Below, piece after piece: positions 36,386 to 47,940 of a stretch of 64,000 bases of DNA. The notes beneath the pieces were generated by a model. The model did not search any database. It was not told where the DNA came from and worked only from the letters and a program-made list of their open reading frames with translations. Every line of letters starts with the position of its first letter. Within the stretch, counting starts at the first letter, position 1. Origin of the DNA: Pseudeuparius sepicola (lineage: Eukaryota; Arthropoda; Insecta; Coleoptera; Anthribidae); NCBI GenBank assembly GCA_963920635.1, contig OY987298.1:26700647-26764646 (forward strand). The letters run 5' to 3'. A program made the translations under genes and the position numbers.

Positions 36386-37871
36386 CAGGGTGAGGATTTT
36401 TCGATGACCACTATGGCGATCTCGAAAACTAGCAGAGCTAGAACAAAGGTTAAATGGGGAAAGAGTTGCAGTTTTGAATGCTTAATCTAAAGCCCCTTTT
36501 GGATTTTTAAAAAAGTTCATGGTTCACTAGATATTTTGAAAAGAGTGTTTTTTTGCTATTTCATCAGATCTCTGTAGATCCGTTATTTCTGATTATACAA
36601 AAAACTGTAGAGACAAAAATTGTAGATCATTTTGGGCTTAATAAGATAATCTAATCCAATTTTTTATGTTGTTTGTGATTTTTGAGATTTGACATAAACT
36701 TGTGTTTTTTTAAATGTAAATCATAGTTGGCTGTGGCCTTATCAAATCGGCCATTTTTTGAGCTTTCCAAAGATATAATACTCGGCATAGTTATTATAAA
36801 AAATAAAAGAGCTATGGCACAGAATTTTAGTTATTCTGTGGCTATGGCTAATTTTCTGATTTTTTTTAAATTTTCAGGTAGTCGGCCATGGAATATTTTT
36901 AATTATTAATTAATCAAATATTTTATTTTTAGCTGGTAATAAAATGTAACAAAATAAAACAAAAATTATCATGATGGAGCTCCACCACATAATTATTTGC
37001 CCGTAAGAAATTACCAAATCCGAATAGTTTGATAGGGAGAAATAGACCTATTTCCTGGCCGCCCCGATCCCCCGATTTGTCTGTTTTGGATTTCTTTTTG
37101 TGGGGAACAGTACAAAATAAAGTATGATACAATAGTTGAATTAAGAGCAGCTGTTTTAGAAGCTATTGCCAGTATTGACAGGCGCTCTCTAAGAAAGGCG
37201 ACAAACTCAGTTTTAAAAAGATGCAATATTTGCATAAATAATAATGGTGGATTGTTTGAACACCTTTTAAAATAACAATAATTTGAATTTGAGTTTTTTA
37301 ATTTTTGTTTTATTTTGTTACATTTTGTTACCAGCTAAAAACAAAATATTAGAAAGTTTGAAGTATGTCTAATTATAAAATAGAACGTAATTATGAAAAT
37401 ATTCCATGGCCGACTAAGTGAAAATTAAAAAAAAATCAGAAAATTAGCCAAAGCTCTTTTATTTTTTATAATAACTATGCCGAGTATTATATCTTTGGAA
37501 AGCTCAAAAAATGTCCGATTTGATAAGGCTACAGCCAACTATGATTTATATTTAAAAAAACACAAATTTATGTCATATCTCAAAAATCACCAACAACATA
37601 AAAACTTGGATAAGATTATCTTATTAAGCCCAAAATTATCTACAATTTTTGTCCTCACAGTTTTTCTGTATAATCAGAAATAACGGAGCTACAGAGATCT
37701 GATGAACTAGCAAGAAAATCACTCTTTTCAAAATATCTAGTGAGCCATGAACTTTTTAAAAAATCCAAAAGAGGCATTAGATTGAGCATTTAAAACCGCA
37801 ATTCTTTCCCCATTTAACCTTTCTTCTAGCTCCGAGATCCCCATACTGGTCATCGAAAAAAACTCACCCTG
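36386..37871. mobile_element. Fold-back transposon with transposase core, copy 1
   Basis: 1486 bp, bounded by TA, from CAGGGTGAGGATTTTTCGATG to CATCGAAAAAAACTCACCCTG. Arms of about 560 bp are near-perfect inverted copies. The left arm is an inverted copy of the 3' end, including the untranslated stretch TTTTGTTACCAGCTAAAAA, fused directly upstream of the middle of a transposase gene. Copy 2 at 42140 has the same junction. A 30-bp internal duplication around 36815-36847 is specific to this copy. Confidence 0.93.
36968..37275 (+). pseudogene. IS630/mariner-type transposase, C-terminal part
   Basis: Starts just inside the left arm with HDGAPPHNYLPVRN, the block around the second catalytic Asp. 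After a frame change it reads RSPDLSVLDFFLWG around the third acidic residue (here Asp). It ends TNSVLKRCNICINNNGGLF then EHLLK and a stop at 37275. The N-terminal DNA-binding region and first catalytic Asp are absent, and at least one frameshift is present, so it is not functional. It marks the parent family of the fold-back element. Confidence 0.8.
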
Positions 37872-38023
37872 TATATTTCGGTAACCATTGGGATTAGATC
37901 GGTAGTTGTTATCTCAATCGTAATATTTTGACATGCAGTTGTTCTATGTACGATTATTAATGGAACGCCCTGCATAAGATATAAATTCCATGTTAAATAC
38001 CATAATGACATTTTTGTATTAAA

Positions 38024-38639
38024 CAGTGTGTTCGCGGATGGACTTAACTATACTTCTATAAAAAATATTTTCAATTTTTCGAAAAAAATCATTCTATATA
38101 AGAAAGTCTGCTTGTTCTTAAAATAAGATTGGCATGGAAAAGGTTAACATTACTTATACTGCGTGACAAAAAAATTTAAGAAACCATATAGTATAGCCTA
38201 AGAGTAAACTACCTCTATTTGTAGAGATATTGAAAAAATGTATAAAGAAAAAAGAAAACGCACGTATGTGCACAAAATTTAAAAGCGTTAGGCCTGCTTT
38301 GATTGTTTTATTTTATTTTATTTTTTTTTTCAAATAAATAATTTTCTGTAAATAGCACGACAAAACTGTATTAATAAAACTTAGTCAGAATAGAAATCTG
38401 CGCATGATGACAAAATTTAACGGTACTGGGCCTACTTTGTATTTTGGAAAATATTGGAGGAAACTCAAAGTAGGCCCAGGATTGTCAAAAATGCATTCAT
38501 CATACACAGTTTCCTACTCTGAGTAACTTTTATTTATTCAATTTTGTCGCACTACATAAAGAAAATTATTTAATTGAAGAAAAACGAGAAAAAATTAAAG
38601 CAGGCATGTATAGTTAAGTCCATCCGTGTGGACACACTG
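38024..38639. mobile_element. Fold-back MITE, CAGTGTG termini
   Basis: CAGTGTGTTCGCGGATGGAC and its inverted partner at 38605-38639 (TA on the right) enclose 616 bp. A second nested inversion around TGGGCCTACTTTG/CAAAGTAGGCCCA lies at about 38425-38480. No coding frame. Confidence 0.8.
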
Positions 38640-39625
38640 TATCTACTTTATCGCCAAAACGATCGGTTCAGTTCAACGCCCCAACTACGTCACTGTTGCG
38701 GTCTTAAAAACACAGTTAAATTAATTATTTAGACGTCGGTAAACAGCGTGAAATAGGGGCGTTCGGTTGTAATATTTTTAAGAGGCCGTCTCGTGGAAAG
38801 TTAATATAGGGATCCACTGGAAACCAATTACGGGGCAGCAATTGGCATTTAGACCGTAAAGCTCCTCCGTAATCGGTTGAAACGAGTTGACGTTTTGGGA
38901 GAAAAGGGAATTAGGTATCTATAAAACGAGTAGGTACGGTTATGGGGCGGATTATAAAATAAAAGTTGGGAGTTAACGTAAATAAACCCGTAAACAATTA
39001 TTGAACTTGCGCACCAATATATTTTGGTAGATTTTAGTTGAAGGGAGAACACTCGGATCCGCGCAATCCAACTCTGACTGTAGTTTTCTGTGGCTCTAAC
39101 CTAACTTCTACAAGTTATTAAAAATCAGTTTAATTGTATTAATAATTAATCTTAATTAGTTAATTGATTTCATTACTAACCTAGCCAAAGATCAAATTTT
39201 CTGAATACGCCTCTGCCATCACCTTTCATTCCAGGGGTCTTGGACCTTGGGAAATGCTAGGAGACATCTAACATAAATCTAGTGACTAGATTAGAAAAGA
39301 CTTTACTGAAAGTTTCTTGGGAAATAGTATTACCATAGAAGAATAGTTTCTTTGTGGTATTACCACATTTTGAATCCTAGTCTTTAATTCCTCAATATTC
39401 TCTGGTCTGGTTTTTATGCGATGTTTTTAAAATGGTCACCCAGATATAAATCTAAGTCATTTAAGTCTGCGGAGATATTGGAGGCCATTCAATTCCTAAG
39501 AAACCTAAGCATGTCAGTAAACTCCAACGAAAATTGATTAACTGTCTTGGTTACTATACCAGTCTCAGCAAGGACCAGTTTGAACATTTTATAATTAAAT
39601 TCTTGTTCATTTTACTAAATAATAG

Positions 39626-39710
39626 TTACTTATGTACCAAGGCACTGAAGTTCAATTTTTTTGGACTCATGTGTAATTTAGTTGCCGAGGCCTCTGGCCG
39701 AGGGCCAATT
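39626..39710. repeat. Half-copy of the MITE at 49877-49997
   Basis: TATGTACCAAGGCACTGAAG through CGAGGCCTCTGGCCGAG matches the left half of the 49.9-kb element. The inverted right half is missing. Confidence 0.7.
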
Positions 39711-40176
39711 GGGCAAATATTATTTTTAGAAATAATCTTAGGGCCTTACTCAAGTGTCCAGAAATTTGTTTATTAAGCTTGTGAAATTTCGTGAACTAGG
39801 TACCCTATTCTGTATTTTGAGCGGATTGGTAGATTCCCATTTGGTTTAACATATTATTTAACAGCCTATTTTCGAAATTTCACTTATCCCATGGCCTTCT
39901 ACGACCAAAACAATGACGAATTTGGCGTTCTTTACTGCCGATTAAAAAACGGTCATCTAAAGTGTATCGTAAGTTTATAAAAGTATAAAAAACTTTACTT
40001 CAATTTTACAGAAGGTAATAGCACTGGACTGTAGATATATAAAAGACAGTTTATCTGTTGTAAAATGGCACAAAGGGGAAGGAGGGGGAATGTCGCCACC
40101 TAAGGTAATTCCGTCACCTCATTGATTTCTAAAACGTGTTGGTCTACGCATTTTTTTTTGAATTTTCAATGTCACA

Positions 40177-40384
40177 TTTGAAAGCAGTAGGTGAAAATTT
40201 TATTTCTCGAATATTGAAGTCAACAGGTGCTTTGGGGGCACGTTTTGTCAATTTCAACGCAAACGGTTGATTTGATCGTTATGAAACAAGGGTGCCTTTT
40301 TGTTGGAGAATAAAGAGATGCACTAAAATGATGGACCTGCAATACCAAAAACATAACCTCAAAAAAGTTACGAGTAAAAGCACG
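40177..40384. repeat. Dispersed repeat A, copy 2
   Basis: See copy 1 at 14107-14313. Here it ends directly before a decayed pogo-type transposase, so repeat A may be non-coding sequence of that transposon family. Confidence 0.75.
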
Positions 40385-40392
40385 TATATAAG

Positions 40393-41004
40393 GTGTCAGA
40401 TAACGGGTGGACTAACGAGGCAATTCTTTATGAGTGGTTGGAGCACTTTCATAAATTTACCAAAGCAACTGCAGACTATCCAGTGCTCCTAGTACTAGGC
40501 AACCATTGCAGCCACACGTCACTTCGTAACTTTTGTAAATCGAATCATATAGTGTGTATATTCCACCACACATGTCGCATCGGCTACAGCCACTCGATAT
40601 CGTCTTTTGCGGGCATCATTACGGCGAATGTGACATATTCTTAAAAACGAATGCTCATAGAAAAATAACCCTTTACGGCATAGCTTCTCTATTCGACATG
40701 GTATATATTCGTGTAGCTACTATTCAAAAAGGAGTTTCTGGATTTCAGAACACATATCCCTTAAATCCTGCTTTATTTTCTGACGAGACAGCATGACCAT
40801 GCAGAAAGTCAGAAATTGGTTATTGAAGATCAAGAAGAGATTGCCGTGGATCCACCTGTTCCAATTCATGCAAATCCACCAAAGCCCCCAATGAAATCAA
40901 TACAACATTCTGAAATTATGACTGCAACTCCAATCAAAGAAGTATTACAAGAGGCAGATATGAAGAAGGAGAAAACTAAATTGAAAAGAACACTGTGTCT
41001 GTAG
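40393..41004 (+). pseudogene. Decayed pogo/Tigger-type transposase (C-terminal half)
   Basis: Over several frames the plus strand reads SDNGWTNEAILYEWLEHFHK and PVLLVLGNHCSHTS, then PPHMSHRLQPLDIVF, then TLYGIASLFD and GVSGFQNTYPLNPALF. This is the order of blocks in the DDE_1 domain. The motif that should read LDNHxSH has Gly in place of the catalytic Asp, while the Asp of QPLD is kept. An N-terminal half with HTH and first Asp was not found. It is a different lineage from the intact element at 54184. Confidence 0.8.
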
Positions 41005-42117
41005 GTATTCGAAAATAAATGATGCTTAGCGTAAATGATCTGTGTGCTTTATTTTTTAAACCCTTGTTTATAAGGTTTAAACGTATCTACATTCAACATA
41101 ACAGTTGGCATTATGGAGGAACTACCCACCAGGTCTGGCGGAATTATTAATTGTTTAAAAATAATGGTTGTAAATATTTTTGTAATATTTACAATAATTA
41201 ATTAGAATGCGTGTCAGCAGTTCGAAAATGTATTGAATTTAGCATACATTGATATAAATTTGATTTGATCGTTGCTTTTGGCTAAAATTCTATGCACCGT
41301 TTAACGTTAGCAGGGCGAATTTCCCTCGCCTTACCCCACCACGATTGAAATTCTCATCATAGTCTCGGCTGACCTCGGCTTTTCGTCATCTATTTTATTA
41401 GCCCTTGGCTGTTGTGAAACATTTTCACCTCGGTACGTAATATACTATTTTTATCCCGCAGTCCTGGCTAGGACCTCATGTATTATACTTTTTCTATTAT
41501 TCCCCTAGAGTCTAGAGGCTAGAAAATAAATATTGCAGCAACTACAACTATAGTAAAATAAATATAAAATTCCAAGATGTTACATTTCAGGGAGGCGAAC
41601 CCCATAAAACTCTACATAATATTCATGTTTTACCTATATTTTACGACCCTGTACTTACCTACTAGGAGTCACAATAATTTAAACGAATGTTATTATAAAA
41701 TAAAGGGGAACCAATAAAAACTGTAATCGAAAAACAGATATTAAGTGGAATGTAGTTCTCATAATATGATTATTTATTTCGTGAATAAGAGAATTTCAAA
41801 TGTGCTTTTTTGCGGGATGGTTTTCGGTTGAACACGACCCCTTTTTTGTCCCCATCCCTCATCCCTTAGAGAGGCATTTGTGGTTCATCTGGCGAGCCGA
41901 ATTTAGAGGAAATTTAATTAGAAAAGTTTTTACTGTTACATGAATTTTTCATTCGATTTCCCATTTTTGAATAAAACAAGAACTTATGCTAAATCAAGAC
42001 AAAAGATATTCCGCAAACCAAAACATGAAACTTTTACTTTGTCTAACAAAAAATATGGGAACGGAATATTCCGAATTAAATTATTAAGGTAGCCGCTTCA
42101 CAGATTATTGTAGTTAT
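41005..42117. other. Intergenic DNA, nothing recognised
   Basis: No gene or repeat boundary recognised. Confidence 0.45.
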
Positions 42118-42139
42118 ATAGCATCGAGTAAAGGATATA

Positions 42140-43638
42140 CAGGGTGAGTTTTTTTCGATGCCCATGCACTATGGGGATCTGGGAAACTAGCAGAGCTAGA
42201 ACAGAGGTTAAATGGGGAAAGAATTGCGGATTTGAATGCTCAATGTAATGCCCCTTTTGAATTTTTAAAAAAGTTTATGGCTCACTAGATATTTTGAAAA
42301 GAGTGATTTTTTGCTATTTCATCAGCTACTCTCTGTAGCTCCGTTATTTCTGATTATACAGAAAAACTATAAAGACAAAAATTGTAGATAATTTTGGGCT
42401 TAATAAAATAATCTTATCCAATTTTTTATGTTGTTTGTGATTTTTGAGATATGACATAAACTTGTGTTTTTTAAATATAAATAATAGTTGGTTGTAGCCT
42501 TATCAAATCGGCCATTTTTTGAGCTTTCCAAAGATATAATACTCGGCATAGTTATTATAAAAAATAAAAGAGCTATGGCTAATTTTCTGATTTTTTTTTA
42601 ATTTTCACATAGTCAGCCATGGAGTATTTTCATAATTACGTTCTATTTTATAATAAGACATACTTCAAACTTTCAAATATTCTATTTTTAGCTGGTAACA
42701 AAATGTAACAAAATATAACAAACATTATCATGATGGAGCTCCACCACATAATTATTTGCGCGTAAGAAATTACCTAGATCAGCTCTATCCAAATAGTTGG
42801 ATAGGGAGAAATAGACCTATTTCCTGGCAGCCCCCATCCCCCGATTTGTCTGTTTTGGATTTCTTTTTGTGCGGGGAACAGTACAAAATAAAGTATTAGA
42901 CAATTGTTGAATTAAGAGCAGCTGATTTAGAGGCAGTTGCCAGTATTGACAGGCGCTCTCTAAGAAAGGCGACAAATTCAGTTTTAAAAAGATGCAATAT
43001 TTGCATAAATAATAATGGTGGATTGTTTGAACAACTTTTTTTTATTTTAAAAGGTGACCTTTTAAAATAATAATAATTTGAATGTGAGTTTTTTAATTTT
43101 TGTTTTATTTTGTTACATTTTGTTACCAGCTAAAAACAAAATATTAGAAAGTTTGAAGTATGTCTAATTATCAAATAGAACGTAATAATTATGAAAATAT
43201 TCCATTAGCCATAGCTCTTTTATTTTTTATAACTATGCCGAGTATTATATCTTTGGAAAGCTAAAGAAATGGCCGATTTTATAAGGCCACAGCCAACTAT
43301 GATTTACATTAAAAAAACACAAGTTTATGTCATATCTCAAAAATCACAAACAACATAAAAAATTGGATCAGATTATCTTATTTAGCCCAAAATTATTTAC
43401 AATTTTTGTCTCTACAGTTTTTCTTTTTAATCAAGTCAAATAACGGAGCTAAAGAGATATCATGAAATAGCAAAAAATCACTCTTTTCAAAATATCTAGC
43501 GAGCCATGAACTTTTTTAAAAATCCAAAAGGGGCTTTAGATTGAGCATTCAAAACTGCAATTCTTTCCCCATTTAACCTTTGTTCTAGCTCTGTTAGTTT
43601 AAGAGATCCCCATAGGGCATCCAAAAAAACTCACCCTG
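42140..43638. mobile_element. Fold-back transposon with transposase core, copy 2
   Basis: 1499 bp between TA dinucleotides, from CAGGGTGAGTTTTTTTCGATG to the inverted end TCACCCTG. Collinear with copy 1 at 36386 through both arms, both junctions and the transposase core. The outer flanks are themselves inverted (GAGTAAAGGATATA left, TATATCCTTTACTC right). Since the same rearranged structure exists twice, it transposed after forming. Confidence 0.93.
42729..43050 (+). pseudogene. IS630/mariner-type transposase, C-terminal part (copy 2)
   Basis: Same fragment as at 36968, again starting with the HDGAPPHNYL block and showing LSVLDFFL. Independent small indels (for example near 42870 and 43030) break the frame. 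Not functional. Confidence 0.75.
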
Positions 43639-43669
43639 TATATTCTATAGAATATATCCTTTACTCAAT

Positions 43670-44293
43670 GGTTATAGTTAAAGAGTACACTTCAGTATTT
43701 TCAGGAATTTCAGGAAAGTATTTGCTTTATAAAAGCTAATCATAAAAATTGGCTGAATTTTTGCACTCTTGCTTTTGGACTCAATGGCCGAATTCTCCCA
43801 TTGTCCGAAATTTATAGATGCCCACAACATTTTCACGGTCCATGCAAATGATATCGACGATATCGTAGTCAAAAAATAATTTTGTGGTTGCCCAGCTACG
43901 CAAAAATTACATTAATAGGTATTGATTGAATAATATTGATTAATTCACATGAAGCAGTTTCGGCTGTATATAGAATATCAATTTAAAAATATTGTTCTTG
44001 CTAGTGGAGTCTAACATTTAAGATTTTTATTTTCCTGAGAAGCAATTAATTATTACTATACTAAATAATGGTTTTCGCAGTAGCAGTACAGTTGATGTAA
44101 TACAATTAACTTTTAATAGGAGAACTTTAAAAGTTAAAGCTTTTCCAGACTACAAAGGGAATTTTTATTTCATTGCGATGAATGGGAGAATACCTACTTA
44201 TAGATTCGTGCTAACATTTTAGCTCTTTTATTATTCATCATTTCAGATATTTTACTACATAACGAATTAGGAAATTGCTATTATAATACAGGA
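43670..44293. other. Intergenic DNA, nothing recognised
   Basis: No gene recognised. Confidence 0.45.
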
Positions 44294-45039
44294 CAGGGTG
44301 GACCCAGATGGACTAGACGATAGGTGTAAAAGACAAACAATTTTCGAGTTGAAACTTGAACTTTGGGGGATTAGCCTTGCTTGATTAGAAAGTGATTTGC
44401 ACCGTATTTTTATATTTTAAAAATCAAGCAGGCCTTGGCAGGGGCAATTTATTCATTTTCAGTTCAGATATACTTCCTTTTCCTCAAGAGATATCGAAAA
44501 ATTTTATTAAAAAACGTTGTTCAGAATGCAATTCCAAATCACCGTACCAAATTATAAAACAATCGGCACATTTTGATTTTTTTTATGTTTTCAATTTTTG
44601 CGGTTTTAGCGCAAATCAAGTACATTTATCGAAAAATTTTATCAGAAAAAAATGTTCAGAATGCAAATTTAAGACCCTGTACTAAATTTCAAAACAATCG
44701 GCATACTTTGATTTTTTTCCAAAAAATAAAGTTGAAATTTGCAAAAATTCAAAGCCGATTGTTTTAAAATTTGGTACGGGGACTTAAATTTTCATTCTCG
44801 ACAACTTTTTCCAATAAAATGTTTCGATATCTCTTAGGAGATATATAGGAAAATGTAGGTAGTTTACATGAACTGGAAACGAATAAATTGCCCGTCAAGG
44901 CCCGCTTGATTTTTAAAATATAATAATATGTTGCAAATTAGTTTCTAATCAAGCAAGGCTGATCCCCCAAAGTTCAAGTTTCAACTCGAAAATTTTTTGT
45001 CTTTTACACCTATCGTATAGTCGATCTGGGTCCACCCTG
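44294..45039. mobile_element. Fold-back MITE, CAGGGTGGACCC termini
   Basis: CAGGGTGGACCCAGAT and its inverted copy at the right end (CTGGGTCCACCCTG, TA at 45040-45041) enclose 746 bp, with arms of about 190 bp. The left target TA is not intact. The central part has its own inverted and direct copies of an AAAATTTxxTACxxGG-type block, and the 97-codon frame is part of this. Confidence 0.85.
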
Positions 45040-45529
45040 TATATTTATTACTTGATGATAGCATTTTATCGTTAAATCTTTAAAATAATGCGAAGCTCGA
45101 ATTGCCTATACAAAAGAGTGTATAAAACGATGTAGGTATAGCATAATAATTTTAAATTCAAAACCCCCCTTACCCCTCTTTTACTTCTTCTAGTGTGTTC
45201 CTTTTAAAGAAATTATCACCTCCGTAAAATTGTTTTTTTTTATTATTAAATACAATTATTTATGAAAATCGTATTGATGATTGCAAAGCAAGTTGATGCA
45301 AGGTTACTGATACAAAACGTTAAACTTTTGTGAGCCACTGAAACTCGTGCATTAAATCTTGCAAAAACCTGAATTTTATAAAATTGTTGGAGCTGGAAAA
45401 TGCAATCTTGATTCCCACTTTCCTGGTCACATGTAACTATAAAACATTTTTTCTAGGTTTAGGTTAGAACTCACAGTACACAGCATGATTGGATATGGTG
45501 TCAGAATATAATAATGTAAAGTTTCCAAA

Positions 45530-45560
45530 ACAACTACTACCCACAGAAAATATACGCTAC
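45530..45560 (-). repeat. Dispersed 25-30 bp motif (also near 50895 and 57645)
   Basis: CCACAGAAAATATACGCTAC GCGGAC occurs here, inverted at about 50891-50918, and in part within a hairpin at 57632-57662. Probably the edge of a short dispersed element whose limits I cannot set. Confidence 0.55.
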
Positions 45561-45929
45561 GCGGACAGAAGTTCCACACAATGTAATTATTTGGCAGCCC
45601 GAAAGGAAGCTGGCTCTCGAAAGCCGGCTTCCCCTGGCTTTCAGCAGTGTCTATAGAAGAATTCTTCCATAGTTCTGCCTTGACGGCCGTGGTACTTTCA
45701 TTATTCAATACTAGGCGGCAGCACGCTAGGAAAAAGCATCCGAAAGCGGCGTTGCCGGATTGTGCAAACAGTCGGTGGTTTTACCGAACTATAAAAATAA
45801 AGAGAAGATCTTTAATAAAATGAGCTTGCCCATTTAGAATAAAAGGTTAACAGTGACGCTGTCAGCAGTAACTATAGAATTCTTCCCTGGAGAGATTTAT
45901 TTTTTTCGTCGTTTTTGGAAAGGGCATTC

Positions 45930-47940
45930 AATAAGTATTTTACGAATCCGTGGCTGAAAAAAATTACTGCGCAAAAACCACCCCTGCACCCCTCAAGGAA
46001 CAAAATAATAACTACATTATTCTTGCAGTGGCGGCTTGTCAGGGTAGGTGGGGCCTACCCAATAATCTTGGGAATACTAATAATCGCATAATTTTATTGA
46101 AAAATAGCCGTCAAGGAATAAAAATATCTTCTAAATATTAAGAATCATTCATTTAATAATGTCCGTGCAAAAGTTATTTCATAACGAAAACACCGCGCAA
46201 TTTAAAAATCATTGAATAGGCCCGAATCTAATGGGCCGACCACGTTTACATAGGAGCACCATGCACCATAGAAACGGCGCGTGTCGTCTGTGCAGCGGCG
46301 CGAGGCAGGGTTTATATTAGCGGTGTATTGCAGGCTTTTAGGCCCGCCTGATACTGGCTACAGCTAGTTCTAGTAATACTAATATTGGATATCGTTGTTT
46401 CGCTATTGGAATCGCCATTAGCCAGAAGAGCCGAAGTCCAGAGAAAAAATATTATTATGCGTGAGCGGCCCACTCTAGAATTATGCATCGAACAAAAGGA
46501 TGGGAAAATAGCAAAGCATAATTATTTCATATTGTTGTTATGTGTATTTCTAACGAAATAGGGGGAGAAAATAAATCTAATTTTGTTTTTGTATCACTTA
46601 GGTTCCTAATTTTTAGTTGAAAATCACAAAGTCTAGCTCAAACTTTTATACTACATACTATTTTCATATTTGCATTATTTATATTTCTTTTTCATATGTT
46701 GTCCTGGCCTAGCCAAAATTTTACCACACGAGCCGCCACTGTATTCTTGGTCCGATTATCTGCGCCGTTTTTAGCAACGACGTTCCAAATGATTCCAGAT
46801 GCATGAACATGAACCCGTGGTAGAAAAATTCACAAGCAAAAATTGTCCCTTCCAACTTCCAACTTCCAACCCTCGGATAGATTGCTTTTGGTCCGACTAT
46901 GATAGTTTTTTGAAAGCCTAGCCACTATAACTCTTATTTCACGAATCCGTGGAAGAAAAAAAATCATCGTACAAAAGCTACCCCATGCACCCCCTGAAAA
47001 ATTGATAATTCCATTGTTCTTAGTTCACCGTTTTAGCAAGGACGTTCCAAATGATTCCAGATGCACAAATTAGTGGTTGAAAAAATTTGTCAGGAAAAAA
47101 CTATCCCCTCCACCAGAGATATTGTTTTTGAGACGATTATTTAGTCATTTTTTGAAAAGGCATTACTATATACCTACCTTATTTCACGAATCGGTGGTTG
47201 AAAACATTTACGGGGCAAAAACTACCCCTTCCCACCCCCGAAAGTTTATTTTTAATTAGATTATTGTCGTTTTTTGAAAAGACATTCACTATTTCCCTTA
47301 TTTCACGTATCCGTGGTTGAAAACATTTACGGGGCAAAAACTACCCCTTCCCACCCCCGAAAGCGTATTTTTAATTTGATTATTGTCGTTTTTGAAAAGA
47401 CATTCACTATATCCTTTATTTCACGAATCCGTGGTTGGAAACATTTACGGGGCAAAAACTACTCCTTCCCACCCCCGAAAGTTTATTTTTAATTTGATTA
47501 TTGTCGTTTTTTGAAAAGACATTCACTAATATTCACTGTATCCTTTATTTCACGAATCCTTGGTTGAAAACATTTACGGGGCAAAAACTACCCCTTCCCA
47601 CCCCAGAAAGTTTGTTTTAAATTTGATTATTGTCGTTTTTTGAAAATGCAATCACTATATTCCTTATTTCACGAATTGATTATTATCGTTTTTTGAAAAG
47701 ACATTCACTATATCCCTTATTTCACGAATCCGCGGTTGAAAACCTTTACGGGACAAAAACTACCCCTTCCCACCCCCGGACCGGAAGTTTGTTTTTAACT
47801 TGATTATTGTCGTTTTTTGAAAATGCAATCACTATATTCCTTACTTCACGAATATGTGGTTGAAAACATTTGCGGGGCAAAAACTACCCCTTTCCACCCC
47901 GAATTGATTTTTTTAATTTGATTATTGTCGTTTTTTGAAA
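45930..47940. repeat. Satellite-like tandem array, forward orientation
   Basis: Units of about 115-125 bp repeat the order TTTCACGAATCCGTGGTTGA, then a GGGGCAAAAACTACCCCTTC block, CCCACCCC, then GATTATTGTCGTTTTTTGAA. At least eight units are readable between 46790 and 47940, and earlier diverged units lie on both sides of the hAT insertion. Short frames here (60-72 codons) read the repeat and are not genes. Confidence 0.9.
46026..46741. mobile_element. Non-autonomous hAT element
   Basis: 716 bp starting CAGTGGCGGCTTGTC and ending CACGAGCCGCCACTG, flanked by a perfect 8-bp duplication TATTCTTG (46018-46025 and 46742-46749). The 8-bp duplication and CAGTGG-type ends are diagnostic of hAT transposons. 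No transposase is encoded. It interrupts a unit of the satellite-like array, so it is younger than the array. Confidence 0.93.
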
